From assembly GCA_002394385.1 (NCBI GenBank), contig DGTS01000013.1:1-48042 (forward strand): a stretch of DNA of 48,042 bases. Direction: 5' to 3'. A model generated the notes under the pieces. That model was not told where the DNA came from. It made no database searches and saw only the letters and a list, made by a program, of their open reading frames with translations. The stretch is from Prevotella sp. UBA4330 (lineage in GTDB: Bacteria; Bacteroidota; Bacteroidia; Bacteroidales; Bacteroidaceae). Position numbers and translations under genes: made by a program. This document shows, piece by piece, positions 8,965-18,693 of the stretch (position 1 is its first letter; each line of letters starts with the position of its first letter).

Positions 8965-10458
8965 TTACTGGAAGAGAGCATTAGCGATGCTTTCCTCATA
9001 CCATTTACCCGTCTTGCGGTCGTAGAGTCCCATCCACCAGAGTCCGCTGGTGTTGTACTGCGTAAGTTTCTGCTTCATGTACTTGGCATACTTCACGCGC
9101 TCCGAAATGTCGGGGTGTGTGCCGATGGCACCAAACTCTCCGAGGAAGTAAGGCATTCCCAGTTCGCCCAGGAAACGTGCCTCGATGCGCTGGAATATAG
9201 CATCAATCTCTGCCTGGCAACTGCTGTCGAACATGTTGATGTAGTAGTTCTCGTCCTCTTTGCTTCCATCATTGCAGAACCAGTAAGGATCATAACTATG
9301 GATTGAGGCGAGCAAGTGTGCAGCATGAATGTCGTTAGGGCACTGGAATCCAGCGAGACGTGCTGGTGTTGAGCCAGCGCTGTAAGGATTGACAACGAGG
9401 TTGCGGAACTCATTGTTTCCGCCTGTTGCGCGTACAGCGTCAACGAAGTCTTGCTCGAGTTTCGTTATTGCGCTATATGCCGAGGCATCTGCTGGGTCGC
9501 CCCATGTGTCAGCATTGTCAAGAATCTCGTTGAATGCCTCGAAGAGCAGTTTGTCATCGTAGTCGCGGAAGCGTGTGGCGATTTGTGTCCACAGCTTCTT
9601 GAACTTCACGCTTGTCTGTGCATATTCCGTCTCGCTTGCCTGCAGCCATCCTGCGCCGTCAGTACGACCGCCACGTGTGCCTGAGTCGTGCTGAACGTTA
9701 AGGATGCAGTAGCAGCCTGCGTTGATGACATAATCGACAACCTCCTGCACGCGAGTCATCCATACCTCGTTGACGTTGCCGTCAGCATCCATGTGAGGAT
9801 ACCATGTAACAGGAACGCGGATTACGTTGAAGCCTTTTTCGGCGATGGCGTTGATAATCTCCTGTGTTGTCTTAGGCTGTCCCCATACGGTTTCCCAGTC
9901 GAGGTCGCTTGTTGGCTTGAACCAAGAGGCAGTACTTGGGTCGTCGATGTTGGGGTTACAGTCGAGTGTGTTACCGAGGTTATATCCCATCTTCATTTCC
10001 TCCACAAACTCGAATGCGCTCATGAAGTTGTCGCCCGGGTCTTTGCTCGAGCCTTTCTGAGTGATGGTAACCGTTCGGCTTAGGCTGCCCGACTTCACGG
10101 TGAGCGTAGCAGTACGTGTCTCGCCAGTGTTCTTGCTGACAGACACTCGGGTGTAACTGTTCTGGTTGGTGAAGCCATAGCCGGCATAGTTGGAGAGTGT
10201 CACCCAGTCGGCATCAACGGTAGCGGTCCAGTCGCCATCGCTATTGATGCCCACGATGTAGTTGCTGGCACCCAGTGCGAAACTGAGATTTGAGAGTTCG
10301 TTCTCAGCGTTGTCGAGCACTGCAAGTTTCGTCGCAGCACCGCTGCGGCGTCCATTGTCCACCTTCTTTGTGGTGTCGCTGTCGCTGCATGCTCCCGCCA
10401 CAAAGGCGAGGAGCAGCAGGAGTGCAACGTTGAATATATTCTTATTCTTCATTTTCAT
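8965..10458 (-). CDS. BACON-GH5 endo-beta-1,4-glucanase/xyloglucanase lipoprotein
   Basis: A 497-residue surface lipoprotein with lipobox Cys24 in VAGAC. A BACON domain (about residues 45-137, ending VTITQKG) is followed by a GH5 barrel beginning near MKMGYNLGNT. Catalytic acid/base Glu311 is seen in FNEILD and nucleophile Glu441 in LGEFGA. The GNTLD start, NEI and GEFGA motifs are those of GH5 subfamily 4, and BACON-GH5_4 is the architecture of the B. ovatus keystone endo-xyloglucanase. It probably cuts the xyloglucan backbone outside the cell for capture by the glycan-binding proteins. It is the last gene of the susC operon, 15 bp after the SGBP gene. Activity on barley beta-glucan or carboxymethyl cellulose cannot be excluded. 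Confidence 0.92.
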   Translation of the reverse strand: MKMKNKNIFNVALLLLLAFVAGACSDSDTTKKVDNGRRSGAATKLAVLDNAENELSNLSFALGASNYIVGINSDGDWTATVDADWVTLSNYAGYGFTNQNSYTRVSVSKNTGETRTATLTVKSGSLSRTVTITQKGSSKDPGDNFMSAFEFVEEMKMGYNLGNTLDCNPNIDDPSTASWFKPTSDLDWETVWGQPKTTQEIINAIAEKGFNVIRVPVTWYPHMDADGNVNEVWMTRVQEVVDYVINAGCYCILNVQHDSGTRGGRTDGAGWLQASETEYAQTSVKFKKLWTQIATRFRDYDDKLLFEAFNEILDNADTWGDPADASAYSAITKLEQDFVDAVRATGGNNEFRNLVVNPYSAGSTPARLAGFQCPNDIHAAHLLASIHSYDPYWFCNDGSKEDENYYINMFDSSCQAEIDAIFQRIEARFLGELGMPYFLGEFGAIGTHPDISERVKYAKYMKQKLTQYNTSGLWWMGLYDRKTGKWYEESIANALFQ

Positions 10459-10473
10459 TTATTCTTTAAAAGA

Positions 10474-12126
10474 TTATTTAGAAGGGATGTAAATGAGACG
10501 TACGTTGTCGAAGAAGATTTCCATAGACGACGGTGTGGCGTTCCAGTTCATGTGCATGAGACGTACGGTATTGATTCCTTCTGACACAACATCTGCGTAG
10601 GTCTTTCCAGCATAACCGTCGAAGTTGCTCAGTGGAACAACATGGCGATACCACTGTTGCTTAGGCTGAGTATTGTCGATGGCACGCAAAGCCTTCTCCT
10701 TATATACAACATCTGCCTGTATGAAGTTTTCAAAGACATAAGTGCTTGCGTTGTTCCTTGTTTGAATCTGATAATGCAGGAACGGATACATAGCGCCGCC
10801 GAAGTCGGTGTTGTTGTCCCACATCTCCATAGCCAGATAAACCTCACTTGTGGATGCGCTGGCAGGAATGATGTCGTAAGATGGAAGCGGGAACTCTGTG
10901 TAAACAGGATTATTGTTCACCCATTCTACATAGTGACAGAAGTAGCACATAGTTGCCCACCAGTTCCAACCACCGTCGCTCGACTTGATGTGGTAGTACT
11001 TGCTGTCGCTTACGAACGGCATGCTGCTGGCAGAGGCAGGACCAATTAACTCGCCATGCGGGTCCCAGCCGTTATCATTCTGATAGCCGTCCTCAAAGTT
11101 AAGGAGCACACCTGAGAGGTCGTAGAAGTTGTTTGCGTATGTAGCAACACCGCCAGGAGTGATGACCTTGAGTTGAACACCAGAGCCGAGAGATGGCTTC
11201 TTGTTGAACGGAACGGTAATCATGTCCTCTGTCTCTGCAACAGTGAACTCGTCAGGAGTAAGCGTCACATCACCATAGGTAATCTTTTCTACCTGAACAA
11301 ACTCGCGACCAGTAATGACAAGGTCGTAGCCTGGGAATGGCATATCGGTATTGATGTTGGTAATTACCGGTTTGCCAGGAACCTTAGTGTAAGGAATATA
11401 CACTATGCCTGCGGCGCACTCGATAACGAGGCATCCCTCGTCGAACGGCAGGTCAGGCGTATTGATTGCCAACTGCGATGCCACCTCATAAACCTGGTTG
11501 GAGTTGAGATAGCGGTCTTGCTTCACAACATCATAGTCGGTAATGGCGACATGGGTTCCTGGAACAGTCTCCCACTCTGTCTCGTTGAGTTCTTCCTCGG
11601 TAGCAGAGGTGAAATAGATGTCCTCGATGCTATAGAGGTTGAGACCATAGACATTCAGTATGTCGCCGGCAGCACGCGGATATGTGCCTTGGATACGAGT
11701 AATCTGCGGATATGCACCAAGCACCTTGAAGGCGTATGTTGCCGTTCCATGAGTAGTCTCAACACGTATTTCGTCTTTCAGATCAGAGTTGAAGGCTGTG
11801 AGTTGGAATCCCTTCGTCTCTGAGGGGACAGTAACAATAATGCTGTGGTCGGTGTTCATAGTGGAACTGAATCCCACTTTCTGGTCGTTGATGTAAACGG
11901 CTGTCACATTGCTCAGGTTCTTACCGATGATGGCAATCACCTGTCCCTGTGGAGACTTTGTGAATAGGCTGTCAGCCTTAGCGGGGTCGCATACACGCAC
12001 TCCCGTGATTTCGGGCTGTCCGCCGCCGCTGCTGTCATCGTCGCTACAAGACGCGAAGCCGAAGGAGATGACAGCAAGAAGAACTGCCATCAGGACTTCC
12101 TTATTAATATTAAATATCTTATTCAT
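10474..12126 (-). CDS. IPT/TIG-domain surface glycan-binding lipoprotein (SGBP-B-like)
   Basis: A 550-residue lipoprotein (Cys27 in FASC, followed by an acidic SDDDSSGGG linker typical of surface export). Ig-like IPT/TIG folds fill about residues 38-330, with repeated phrases such as VIAIIGKNLSNV and YDLVITGREF. A C-terminal beta-sandwich (about 335-550) is rich in Trp and Tyr (GGWNWWATM), as expected for a polysaccharide-binding face. No catalytic motif is visible. This matches SGBP-B of xyloglucan loci, where chained TIG domains act as a spacer and the last domain binds the glycan. It lies 22 bp or less from the SusD gene and is part of the same operon. Confidence 0.88.
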   Translation of the reverse strand: MNKIFNINKEVLMAVLLAVISFGFASCSDDDSSGGGQPEITGVRVCDPAKADSLFTKSPQGQVIAIIGKNLSNVTAVYINDQKVGFSSTMNTDHSIIVTVPSETKGFQLTAFNSDLKDEIRVETTHGTATYAFKVLGAYPQITRIQGTYPRAAGDILNVYGLNLYSIEDIYFTSATEEELNETEWETVPGTHVAITDYDVVKQDRYLNSNQVYEVASQLAINTPDLPFDEGCLVIECAAGIVYIPYTKVPGKPVITNINTDMPFPGYDLVITGREFVQVEKITYGDVTLTPDEFTVAETEDMITVPFNKKPSLGSGVQLKVITPGGVATYANNFYDLSGVLLNFEDGYQNDNGWDPHGELIGPASASSMPFVSDSKYYHIKSSDGGWNWWATMCYFCHYVEWVNNNPVYTEFPLPSYDIIPASASTSEVYLAMEMWDNNTDFGGAMYPFLHYQIQTRNNASTYVFENFIQADVVYKEKALRAIDNTQPKQQWYRHVVPLSNFDGYAGKTYADVVSEGINTVRLMHMNWNATPSSMEIFFDNVRLIYIPSK

Positions 12127-12147
12127 TTTTTTGTCATCGTTAAATTG

Positions 12148-13983
12148 TTATTCACCAAAATCATAATTCTCGGCATCTTTGCCAAAGTAAGGATTACGGA
12201 TTACGTCAGACTCAGGATAGGGCAAGAAGATGTTTGTCTCGTTGAGAGTGACGGGATCATAGCCATCGCGTTCGCTTGCGAGTTTGTCCATATCATAAAC
12301 ATACCCTTCCTCCTTAGTCTGGATGACGGTCTCAGAGTCGTCCTCGCGCATGCAGTCGTTCCAGTAGCAACCACGTGGAGACCTTGTGTCATCATAGAAA
12401 TACCATGCAGAAGACTGGCGGTTGGGGAATGCACGGTAAGAGATGGTGCGGTCGCTGTTATAGAGCACGTCGCCCTGATTGATCATCCAAGCACGGTGCT
12501 GGCGGTTGTTGAAGTACTTCAGCATATACTGAGGCTTCCAACGGTACCATGTAACCATATCGTACCAGTTAGAGAACTCCATGCAGAACTCCTTGCGGCG
12601 TTCCTTTATGATGTCCTCGAAAGTATATGAGGTGAGCAAGTTCTTAACCTTGGCACGCTGGCGGATGGCGTTGATGGCAGCAAGTCCCTCAGCATCTGAT
12701 GTGCTTTCCTGATTGCCGAGAATTGCCTCAGCCTTGATGAGATAAACATCGGCCAGACGCTGAATGTAGGTGTTCAGCGGAGAAGCCATATCTGCGAGGT
12801 GTCCCTTACAGTCGGCCTTTGTTCCTACAACCCACTTCTTCAACTGGCAGAACTTCTTTGTATAAACATATCCATAAGGATTCTTATATCCGTTGGCAGG
12901 AGTCTTATCGGCAGCCGCCACAAGATCGTTGCCAGTGTCCCAATAGTCATAATATACACCTGGCAGACAGAATGTAGCCTGGAAGCGGATAGAGTCGCTG
13001 ATGTCCTCGTTATAGAGTTCGAGCATGTCAACAGAGGCATAGATACCACCCCAGACGTTTATGTCAGAAGAACCGCTCCATGCGAGGTCGGAGAAGTTAG
13101 CGTTCTTCTCGCCCCATTGTGCAGTCATAGGGTCTGCCCAGTGCATAGCAAGCAGCGTCTCAGAGTTCTGCATAGAGAAATTGTTGGTGTCATACTTGAA
13201 CAGGTCGGCATAGTCGTCCAACAGTTTGTAAGGACCATTATTAATAACGTCATCACACAATGAGATGACCTCCTGAAGAGTTGATTCGTCGCGTGTACCG
13301 CCCTTGTTCCAGCCGCTCTGAGCGAGCAGTGCCTTTGCCAGCATACCCTCGGCAGCGTACTTAGTGGCGTGCATGCTGGTGCTTGCAACAGGCAGCAAAT
13401 CCATAGCACGACGGAAGTCACGGATGACGAACTTCAGCACGTCTTCCTCCTTTGTGAGAGGAACAACAGGATTCTGCGTCATCTTCTCATTGTCCTCATA
13501 TACGATAACATCGCCCCATGCACGAACAAGATAGAAATATGCCGTGCCGCGCATCAGGTAAGCCTCGCCCAACGCAAGGTTCTTTATCTCCTCGCTCACG
13601 TCGTTTGTACAGTACCTACTGATATCTGAGATAAGTTGGTTTGACATTGAGATTACGAGATAGAACGACTTCCACGCATTGGCGAGGTCGCCATCAAGAC
13701 CAGTAACCTGGAATGTGGCATACTGAGGACCGAGATACGGGTTCCAGCCGTCATTGGCACGTGCCGAGCCGATACCGATCATAGCACGGTAGTTGTAGTT
13801 GAACCATGCATAGTTGTACAGAGGCTCCACTGCCTTCAGCACAGCCTGATCGGAAGAATAATAAGTATCTGCTGTATAATCATTATCGGGTGTTACCTCA
13901 AGGAAATCCTCTCCACAACTTGTGGTTAACATCCCCATCACCATAAGGGAAGCCCCCATCAGCAATATATTAAACTTTTTCAT
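12148..13983 (-). CDS. SusD-like starch/glycan-binding outer-membrane lipoprotein
   Basis: A 611-residue lipoprotein (Cys23 in TTSC). The N-terminal SusD-like half includes TPR-type helices, with the GEAYLMRGTAYFYLVRAWGD helix (about 140-160) characteristic of the family. A RagB/SusD C-terminal region ends with INAIRQRAKV and the EFCMEF helix. It caps the SusC barrel and binds oligosaccharide at the cell surface. The gene follows susC by 21 bp. Its pairing with the xyloglucan enzymes implies xylogluco-oligosaccharide as ligand, although the binding residues cannot be deduced here. Confidence 0.95.
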   Translation of the reverse strand: MKKFNILLMGASLMVMGMLTTSCGEDFLEVTPDNDYTADTYYSSDQAVLKAVEPLYNYAWFNYNYRAMIGIGSARANDGWNPYLGPQYATFQVTGLDGDLANAWKSFYLVISMSNQLISDISRYCTNDVSEEIKNLALGEAYLMRGTAYFYLVRAWGDVIVYEDNEKMTQNPVVPLTKEEDVLKFVIRDFRRAMDLLPVASTSMHATKYAAEGMLAKALLAQSGWNKGGTRDESTLQEVISLCDDVINNGPYKLLDDYADLFKYDTNNFSMQNSETLLAMHWADPMTAQWGEKNANFSDLAWSGSSDINVWGGIYASVDMLELYNEDISDSIRFQATFCLPGVYYDYWDTGNDLVAAADKTPANGYKNPYGYVYTKKFCQLKKWVVGTKADCKGHLADMASPLNTYIQRLADVYLIKAEAILGNQESTSDAEGLAAINAIRQRAKVKNLLTSYTFEDIIKERRKEFCMEFSNWYDMVTWYRWKPQYMLKYFNNRQHRAWMINQGDVLYNSDRTISYRAFPNRQSSAWYFYDDTRSPRGCYWNDCMREDDSETVIQTKEEGYVYDMDKLASERDGYDPVTLNETNIFLPYPESDVIRNPYFGKDAENYDFGE

Positions 13984-14004
13984 ATTCTATTCCTATATAT
14001 ATTA

Positions 14005-17000
14005 TTAGAAGTTAAGTTTAAGACCGAAGTTGTAAATGCGCTGTGAAGGATAACGTCCGTTATCAAGTCCTTGAAGAACAACGCTCTGTCCCTGGGCACC
14101 CACTTCTGGGTCGTAGCCATCGTAGCCTGTGATGGTGAATAGGTTCTGCACATTAGCATAAACCTGACACCAGTCAACACCAATCTTGCCAATCCAAGCC
14201 TTAGGAAGGTTCCAAGCAAGAGAGAGAGACTTCAGACGGATGTAAGAGCCATCCTCAACGAATGCTGAAGAGATACGGTTGTTGGTGTTCTGACCACCGC
14301 CAGAAGGCTCAATGCGCCAGCACTCTGCCGTACCTGCATTAGTGATATATACATTATTAATATCGCTAAGAGAGCCCTCTGGGTCAATCATGCCGATGTT
14401 AGCGCAGTTGGCAACGTAAGCCATCTTGTTACCCCATCCCTTCGGGTCGGTCTTTGTCTGGCGAAGCACGTTGTAAACGTCGTTGCCGTAAGAACCGCTG
14501 AGGAAGAAAGACAGTTCGAAGTCTTTCCAAGTAATGGTGTTGTTAAGACCGAAAGTGAACTTCGGGTTAGGATTGCCGATGTATGTGCGGTCAGACTCTG
14601 TAATCTTGCCGTCGCCGTTGACATCCTCATAAATATAGTCGCCCACCCAGATGCCGTTCTGCTTGATGTCGTACATAGCACCGTCTGGGTCGGTAGGACG
14701 TGCCACAGGAATGCGGTCGCCGTTCTTGTCAATCATAAACGCTCCGTTGGGGTCTTTCTGGTAGAAATCATCCGCCTTGGTGAACATTCCAATTACATTA
14801 TATCCGTAGAAACGGCCTACCGGACCTCCCACTTCAGAGAGTGTGTAAGTCTCGTTGTTGATGCGTCCCTGCAAAGAAGAGTCGTCGCTGTTCAGTTTGG
14901 TCAACTTGTTGCGGTTGAACGAGAGTGTTGCACCTGTGCGCCACTGCCAGTCCTTAGTAGAGATGTTGACGGTGTTAAGTGTGAACTCGATACCCTTATT
15001 GCGAATAGAGCCGGTATTAACATAAGGTGGTTTTGCACCAAAATACCACTGATAGCCTTCCTCGTCAATAAGATAGGTAGGCAACACAGCATACATCAGC
15101 AGGTTAGATGTGTTCTTATAATAAGCATCAACGATGAACTCGATGCGGTTGTTGAAGAACGAAAGGTCGAGTCCAACGTTCCACGACTTAGTGCTCTCCC
15201 ATTTCAAGCCACGGTTAGCATAGTTACCAGCATAGTAGCCGTTACCCCAAGCGGTAGCAACAGTCTTCATTGCCACGCCGTATGCGAACGAGCCTGCATT
15301 CTGGTTACCTACGAGACCCCATCCAAGACGCAACTTTGCATTACTGAGCCATGTAAGATTCTTCATGAACGGTTCCTGAGATATACGCCATGCAACAGCC
15401 ACAGAAGGGAACCAGCCCCAATGATTATCAGTATAGAACGAAGAAGAACCGTCGGCACGCAGAGTAGTAGTAAGAAGATAACGGTCGAGAATATTATAGT
15501 TGAGACGTCCGTAGTATGACTCAATTCTCCACTTGTCACTCTGCTCATCGTTTTGTGCAGTGGTGGCATCGCCAACATGCAAAGAGTGGATTGCATCGGA
15601 AATGAATCCCCTACGTGAAGCAGAGAGGTTCCCCCAGTTGCCCCACTGAGCCTCGTGACCTAACATTATCTGCAAGTGCTGGTCCTTAATAGGATCGATG
15701 TCGTATGTAGCATACTGCTTGAAACTGTGATAATTGCTGGTGTTGGAGTAACGCTGGCGAAGCGACTCAACCTTAGAGTTGTTAGAGCCATAGGTATAAT
15801 CAGGACGGAAATAGTAAGAGTTGTTCCAAGAGAAACTGCCGCCATACTCAACGCGAAGTGTAAGGTTCTTTACCGGAATGATGTTGGCATAGAGGTTATA
15901 GTCGAGTTGCGACTTCTTGACATAGTTGTCAATCATCTGAGCCTTAAACAGAGGGTTCTCAGTATAGTTGTACTCATTCTCTGCTCCGGAGTCGTATGTG
16001 CCGTCAGGATTACGGGCAGCCACATCGGGAGTAATTGATATGGCATCGCGGATTACGGTGCCACCCTGTCCGTCAGCATCGTCGAAGGTGATAATCTGCT
16101 TAGTGCGAGCGAAATAACCATTGGCACCAATCTTAAGCCACTTGTTCACATTGGTCTCAACATTAGCACGGAAACTTGCACGGGTGAAACCAGAACCGAT
16201 ACCAATACCATCCTGATCGAGGAAACCGCCAGAGAGGTTATAGTTCATATCCTTAGTACCGCCGCTGACACCAAGTTGATGCTGGTGCATAAATGCTGTC
16301 TGGAAGAGTTCGTCCTGCCAATCGGTACCATCGGTGAGCAAATACGGGTCTTTATACTGTTCAAGAGCGCCCCATCCCCACAACTCAGCACGCGCGTTGT
16401 AGAACTGGGCATACTGTTTGAGGTTCATCATTTCGAGATGCTTTGGCAGCGACTGCCATCCCATCATACCCTCATATACAACCTTAGGTTTGCCTTCCTG
16501 ACCTTTCTTTGTGGTGATGAGAACGACACCGTTAGATGCACGCGAACCGTAGATGGCTGTAGCAGAAGCATCCTTCAGCACCTCAAGAGAAGTAATGTCC
16601 GAAGGGTTAAGAGTGCTAAGTACAGACGAATTGTCGCCAGTCTGACCAGACATGGCAATACCATCAATCACATAGAGAGGCTCGTTTCCGCCCAGAGTGT
16701 TGATACCACGCACCTGCACAGAGATACCACCACCAGGAGCACCAGAGTTCTGGGTCACCTGAACACCGGCGATACGTCCCTGCATTGCCTGCTCGATAGA
16801 GGTGTTGACACCCTGCTTGATTGCTTTCTCGTCAATTGAAGACACAGAACCAGTAAGGTCTGAACGCTTCATAACACCGTAACCAACGACAACGACTTCG
16901 TCCATCATAGTGGCGTTTTCAGTAAGTTTGATGTCAATGACACCTCCCTTAGTGACCTTGGCTGTAGTAGAGTTATAGCCAACGTATGAGAACTCAAGGG

Positions 17001-17241
17001 TAGAACCAGGAGCAACAGAGATGGAGTAGTTACCCATCGCGTCTGTTATAGTACCTCCGGTGGAACCCTTCACTTTGACCGTTGCACCGATAACTTCTTC
17101 GCCTGTGGCGCCATCGGTAACGGTTCCACGTACATTCACGTTCTGAGCCAGAGCGCAGAGCGGAATGAACATTAACAGCATGAGAGCGATGCGCCTGCCC
17201 ATAGCAAGCCCATTACTCAGTTTTGAGCACGTTTCTTTCAT
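14005..17241 (-). CDS. SusC-like TonB-dependent outer-membrane oligosaccharide importer
   Basis: About 1078 residues from the chosen ATG. There is a signal peptide (IALMLLMFIPLCALAQ), then a CarboxypepD_reg-like domain (VRGTVTDGATGEEVIGATV), then a TonB-dependent plug (VVVVGYGVMKRSDLTGS, about 115-230) and a 22-strand barrel ending in Phe (FGLKLNF). It imports oligosaccharides with the SusD partner. The frame is open nine bases upstream to a GTG at 17250, but ATG 17241 is the more ordinary start. A 20-bp duplication at the start creates an extra out-of-frame ATG upstream. First gene of the importer/GH5 operon. Confidence 0.95.
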   Translation of the reverse strand: MKETCSKLSNGLAMGRRIALMLLMFIPLCALAQNVNVRGTVTDGATGEEVIGATVKVKGSTGGTITDAMGNYSISVAPGSTLEFSYVGYNSTTAKVTKGGVIDIKLTENATMMDEVVVVGYGVMKRSDLTGSVSSIDEKAIKQGVNTSIEQAMQGRIAGVQVTQNSGAPGGGISVQVRGINTLGGNEPLYVIDGIAMSGQTGDNSSVLSTLNPSDITSLEVLKDASATAIYGSRASNGVVLITTKKGQEGKPKVVYEGMMGWQSLPKHLEMMNLKQYAQFYNARAELWGWGALEQYKDPYLLTDGTDWQDELFQTAFMHQHQLGVSGGTKDMNYNLSGGFLDQDGIGIGSGFTRASFRANVETNVNKWLKIGANGYFARTKQIITFDDADGQGGTVIRDAISITPDVAARNPDGTYDSGAENEYNYTENPLFKAQMIDNYVKKSQLDYNLYANIIPVKNLTLRVEYGGSFSWNNSYYFRPDYTYGSNNSKVESLRQRYSNTSNYHSFKQYATYDIDPIKDQHLQIMLGHEAQWGNWGNLSASRRGFISDAIHSLHVGDATTAQNDEQSDKWRIESYYGRLNYNILDRYLLTTTLRADGSSSFYTDNHWGWFPSVAVAWRISQEPFMKNLTWLSNAKLRLGWGLVGNQNAGSFAYGVAMKTVATAWGNGYYAGNYANRGLKWESTKSWNVGLDLSFFNNRIEFIVDAYYKNTSNLLMYAVLPTYLIDEEGYQWYFGAKPPYVNTGSIRNKGIEFTLNTVNISTKDWQWRTGATLSFNRNKLTKLNSDDSSLQGRINNETYTLSEVGGPVGRFYGYNVIGMFTKADDFYQKDPNGAFMIDKNGDRIPVARPTDPDGAMYDIKQNGIWVGDYIYEDVNGDGKITESDRTYIGNPNPKFTFGLNNTITWKDFELSFFLSGSYGNDVYNVLRQTKTDPKGWGNKMAYVANCANIGMIDPEGSLSDINNVYITNAGTAECWRIEPSGGGQNTNNRISSAFVEDGSYIRLKSLSLAWNLPKAWIGKIGVDWCQVYANVQNLFTITGYDGYDPEVGAQGQSVVLQGLDNGRYPSQRIYNFGLKLNF

Positions 17242-17264
17242 ATAGTCCACGTTTCTTTCATATA
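17228..17264 (-). repeat. 20-bp duplication spanning the susC start codon
   Basis: CACGTTTCTTTCATATA occurs at 17228-17244 and 17248-17264. The upstream copy places a second ATG at 17261 that opens an 8-codon frame ending in TGA at 17238, overlapping the susC ATG (17241). It might act as a translated leader or be a chance result of duplication. Confidence 0.6.
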
Positions 17265-17511
17265 ACAGTTATTAAAATATAGTAGTTTTCTTCAAAAAAG
17301 TAGTTGTATTGCTTAGAAAGGTTTTAAGTTTTCATAAAGCAAAATTAGTTTTTTTCAAAGGCAAAGTTATATTAATTTTTCAAATAATAATAGTGTTGGC
17401 GAGTTTTTAACCACAATATGTCAAAATTTGATAAGATTTTGCAAAGATAATACAATAGTGTAGGGAGACACTAATCGAATATTGACTCTTTTTGCGGTTT
17501 CATATTGTATG
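17265..17511 (-). promoter_or_regulatory. susC upstream region with two candidate -7 boxes
   Basis: An AT-rich 5' region of roughly 270 bp. Minus-strand matches to TAnnTTTG are TAACTTTG (17362-17369) and TATCTTTG (17442-17449). Neither has a clean TTG about 19-20 nt upstream, so which one is used is undecided. No AAACGTTT-type LacI operator was seen here, unlike the region before the LacI gene. Confidence 0.4.
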
Positions 17512-17543
17512 GCAAAAAGGGGCAGACACAAGTGCCCGCCCCT
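17512..17543 (-). terminator. Intrinsic terminator of the LacI-type regulator gene
   Basis: A stem of about 12 bp with two G-T pairs lies at 17518-17543 (outer arms AGGGGC/GCCCCT) with a 4-nt loop. On the minus strand it is followed by TTTTT. It is 24 bp past the regulator stop, so the regulator and susC are separate transcription units. Confidence 0.85.
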
Positions 17544-17566
17544 ATATAATATATAATAAGGTGTAA

Positions 17567-18580
17567 TTATATCTTGTCGCTCGACTCTCTTATCTTAAGT
17601 GTCATCGGAACAACAATTTTGCGAATTTTGTGGTCGCCGGCAATTTGATTAAGCAGCAACTCGCAGACCTTCTGTCCCTGCTCGTGTGCCTGGTCGGCAA
17701 TAACACTGAGCCGAGGGGTGACATAAGCAGAGGTGTCACCGTCACTGAATCCTATTATCGCAACGTCTTGAGGAATATGAAGATTGAGTTCCTTTATGGC
17801 ATCGAAGGCTGCGTAAGTAATGATGTCGTTGAAGGCGAGTATGGCGTCAGGCCGGTCTTCACGCATAAGCATCTCCCTGGCTGTTGCCTTAGCCTCTTCA
17901 TAATCAATCTTGCCACAAGCCACCAAAGTGCGGTCTATTGGTATGCGGTTCTCCTTCAGAGCCTCCAGGTATCCGTGTTTCCTGCGGCGCACCATGTCAA
18001 GATGATTGGGACCTCCGAGGAAGGCTATTCGCTTGCTGCCATGGTCTATGAGATGCTGCGTTGCCTCCTGGGCAGCCTCGTCGCCGTTAGCCACAACACA
18101 GGAGAATAGTTCGGGCAGGCATGTTCGGGCGAAGAATACCAATGGGATGCCCATATCGTGAAGTTCCTTGAAATGGGTGTAGTCAACAGTGTCTTGTGCC
18201 AAGCAGGCGATAATGCCCTCAACGTGCATGCTCACGAAATTGTCTATAGCAAACTCCTCACGGTTGTGGTCCTCATGGCTATTGGCGCTTATGACCGAGT
18301 AGCCCGACCTTGTGGCATAGTCCTCAATACCGTCAAGAACGGCAGCGTAATAGTGAGTCACCATGTTTGGCAACACCACTCCGATAATTCTCGGAGCCTC
18401 TTTCCTAAGACTCTGCGCAAAGGGATTTGGTCTATAATTAAGTGTCTTGGCGAGTTCCTGAACACGCTTTTTCATGTCGTCGCTCACCTCATGCGAATTT
18501 CTCAGGGCACGCGAGACTGTGGCAATGCTCACTCCAAGTTGACTTGCCAAATCCTTTAAAGATGTTCTGCGTCGTTTCAT
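17567..18580 (-). CDS. LacI-family transcriptional regulator
   Basis: 337 residues from the ATG at 18580; the frame extends four codons up to a TTG, which is less likely. The N-terminal LacI helix-turn-helix is clear: TSLKDLASQLGVSIATVSRA, then the hinge helix YRPNPFAQSLR. A periplasmic-binding-protein-like effector domain (about residues 55-337) follows. It sits directly upstream of susC in the same orientation with its own promoter and terminator. It is the only regulator in the window and the natural candidate to control the xyloglucan locus, sensing an internalised sugar. AAACGTTT-type palindromes in its own promoter suggest autoregulation. Whether it represses or activates is not visible. 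Confidence 0.93.
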   Translation of the reverse strand: MKRRRTSLKDLASQLGVSIATVSRALRNSHEVSDDMKKRVQELAKTLNYRPNPFAQSLRKEAPRIIGVVLPNMVTHYYAAVLDGIEDYATRSGYSVISANSHEDHNREEFAIDNFVSMHVEGIIACLAQDTVDYTHFKELHDMGIPLVFFARTCLPELFSCVVANGDEAAQEATQHLIDHGSKRIAFLGGPNHLDMVRRRKHGYLEALKENRIPIDRTLVACGKIDYEEAKATAREMLMREDRPDAILAFNDIITYAAFDAIKELNLHIPQDVAIIGFSDGDTSAYVTPRLSVIADQAHEQGQKVCELLLNQIAGDHKIRKIVVPMTLKIRESSDKI

Positions 18581-18693
18581 TTCGATTTTCAATTACGTTG
18601 CTACAAATGGTGAGTTTTTCCAATTATTGTCATTTGCCAAACAAAACTGCTATGTTTTAACCTGCCGTCATGACTGCTTGTTGGATTTTGCTG

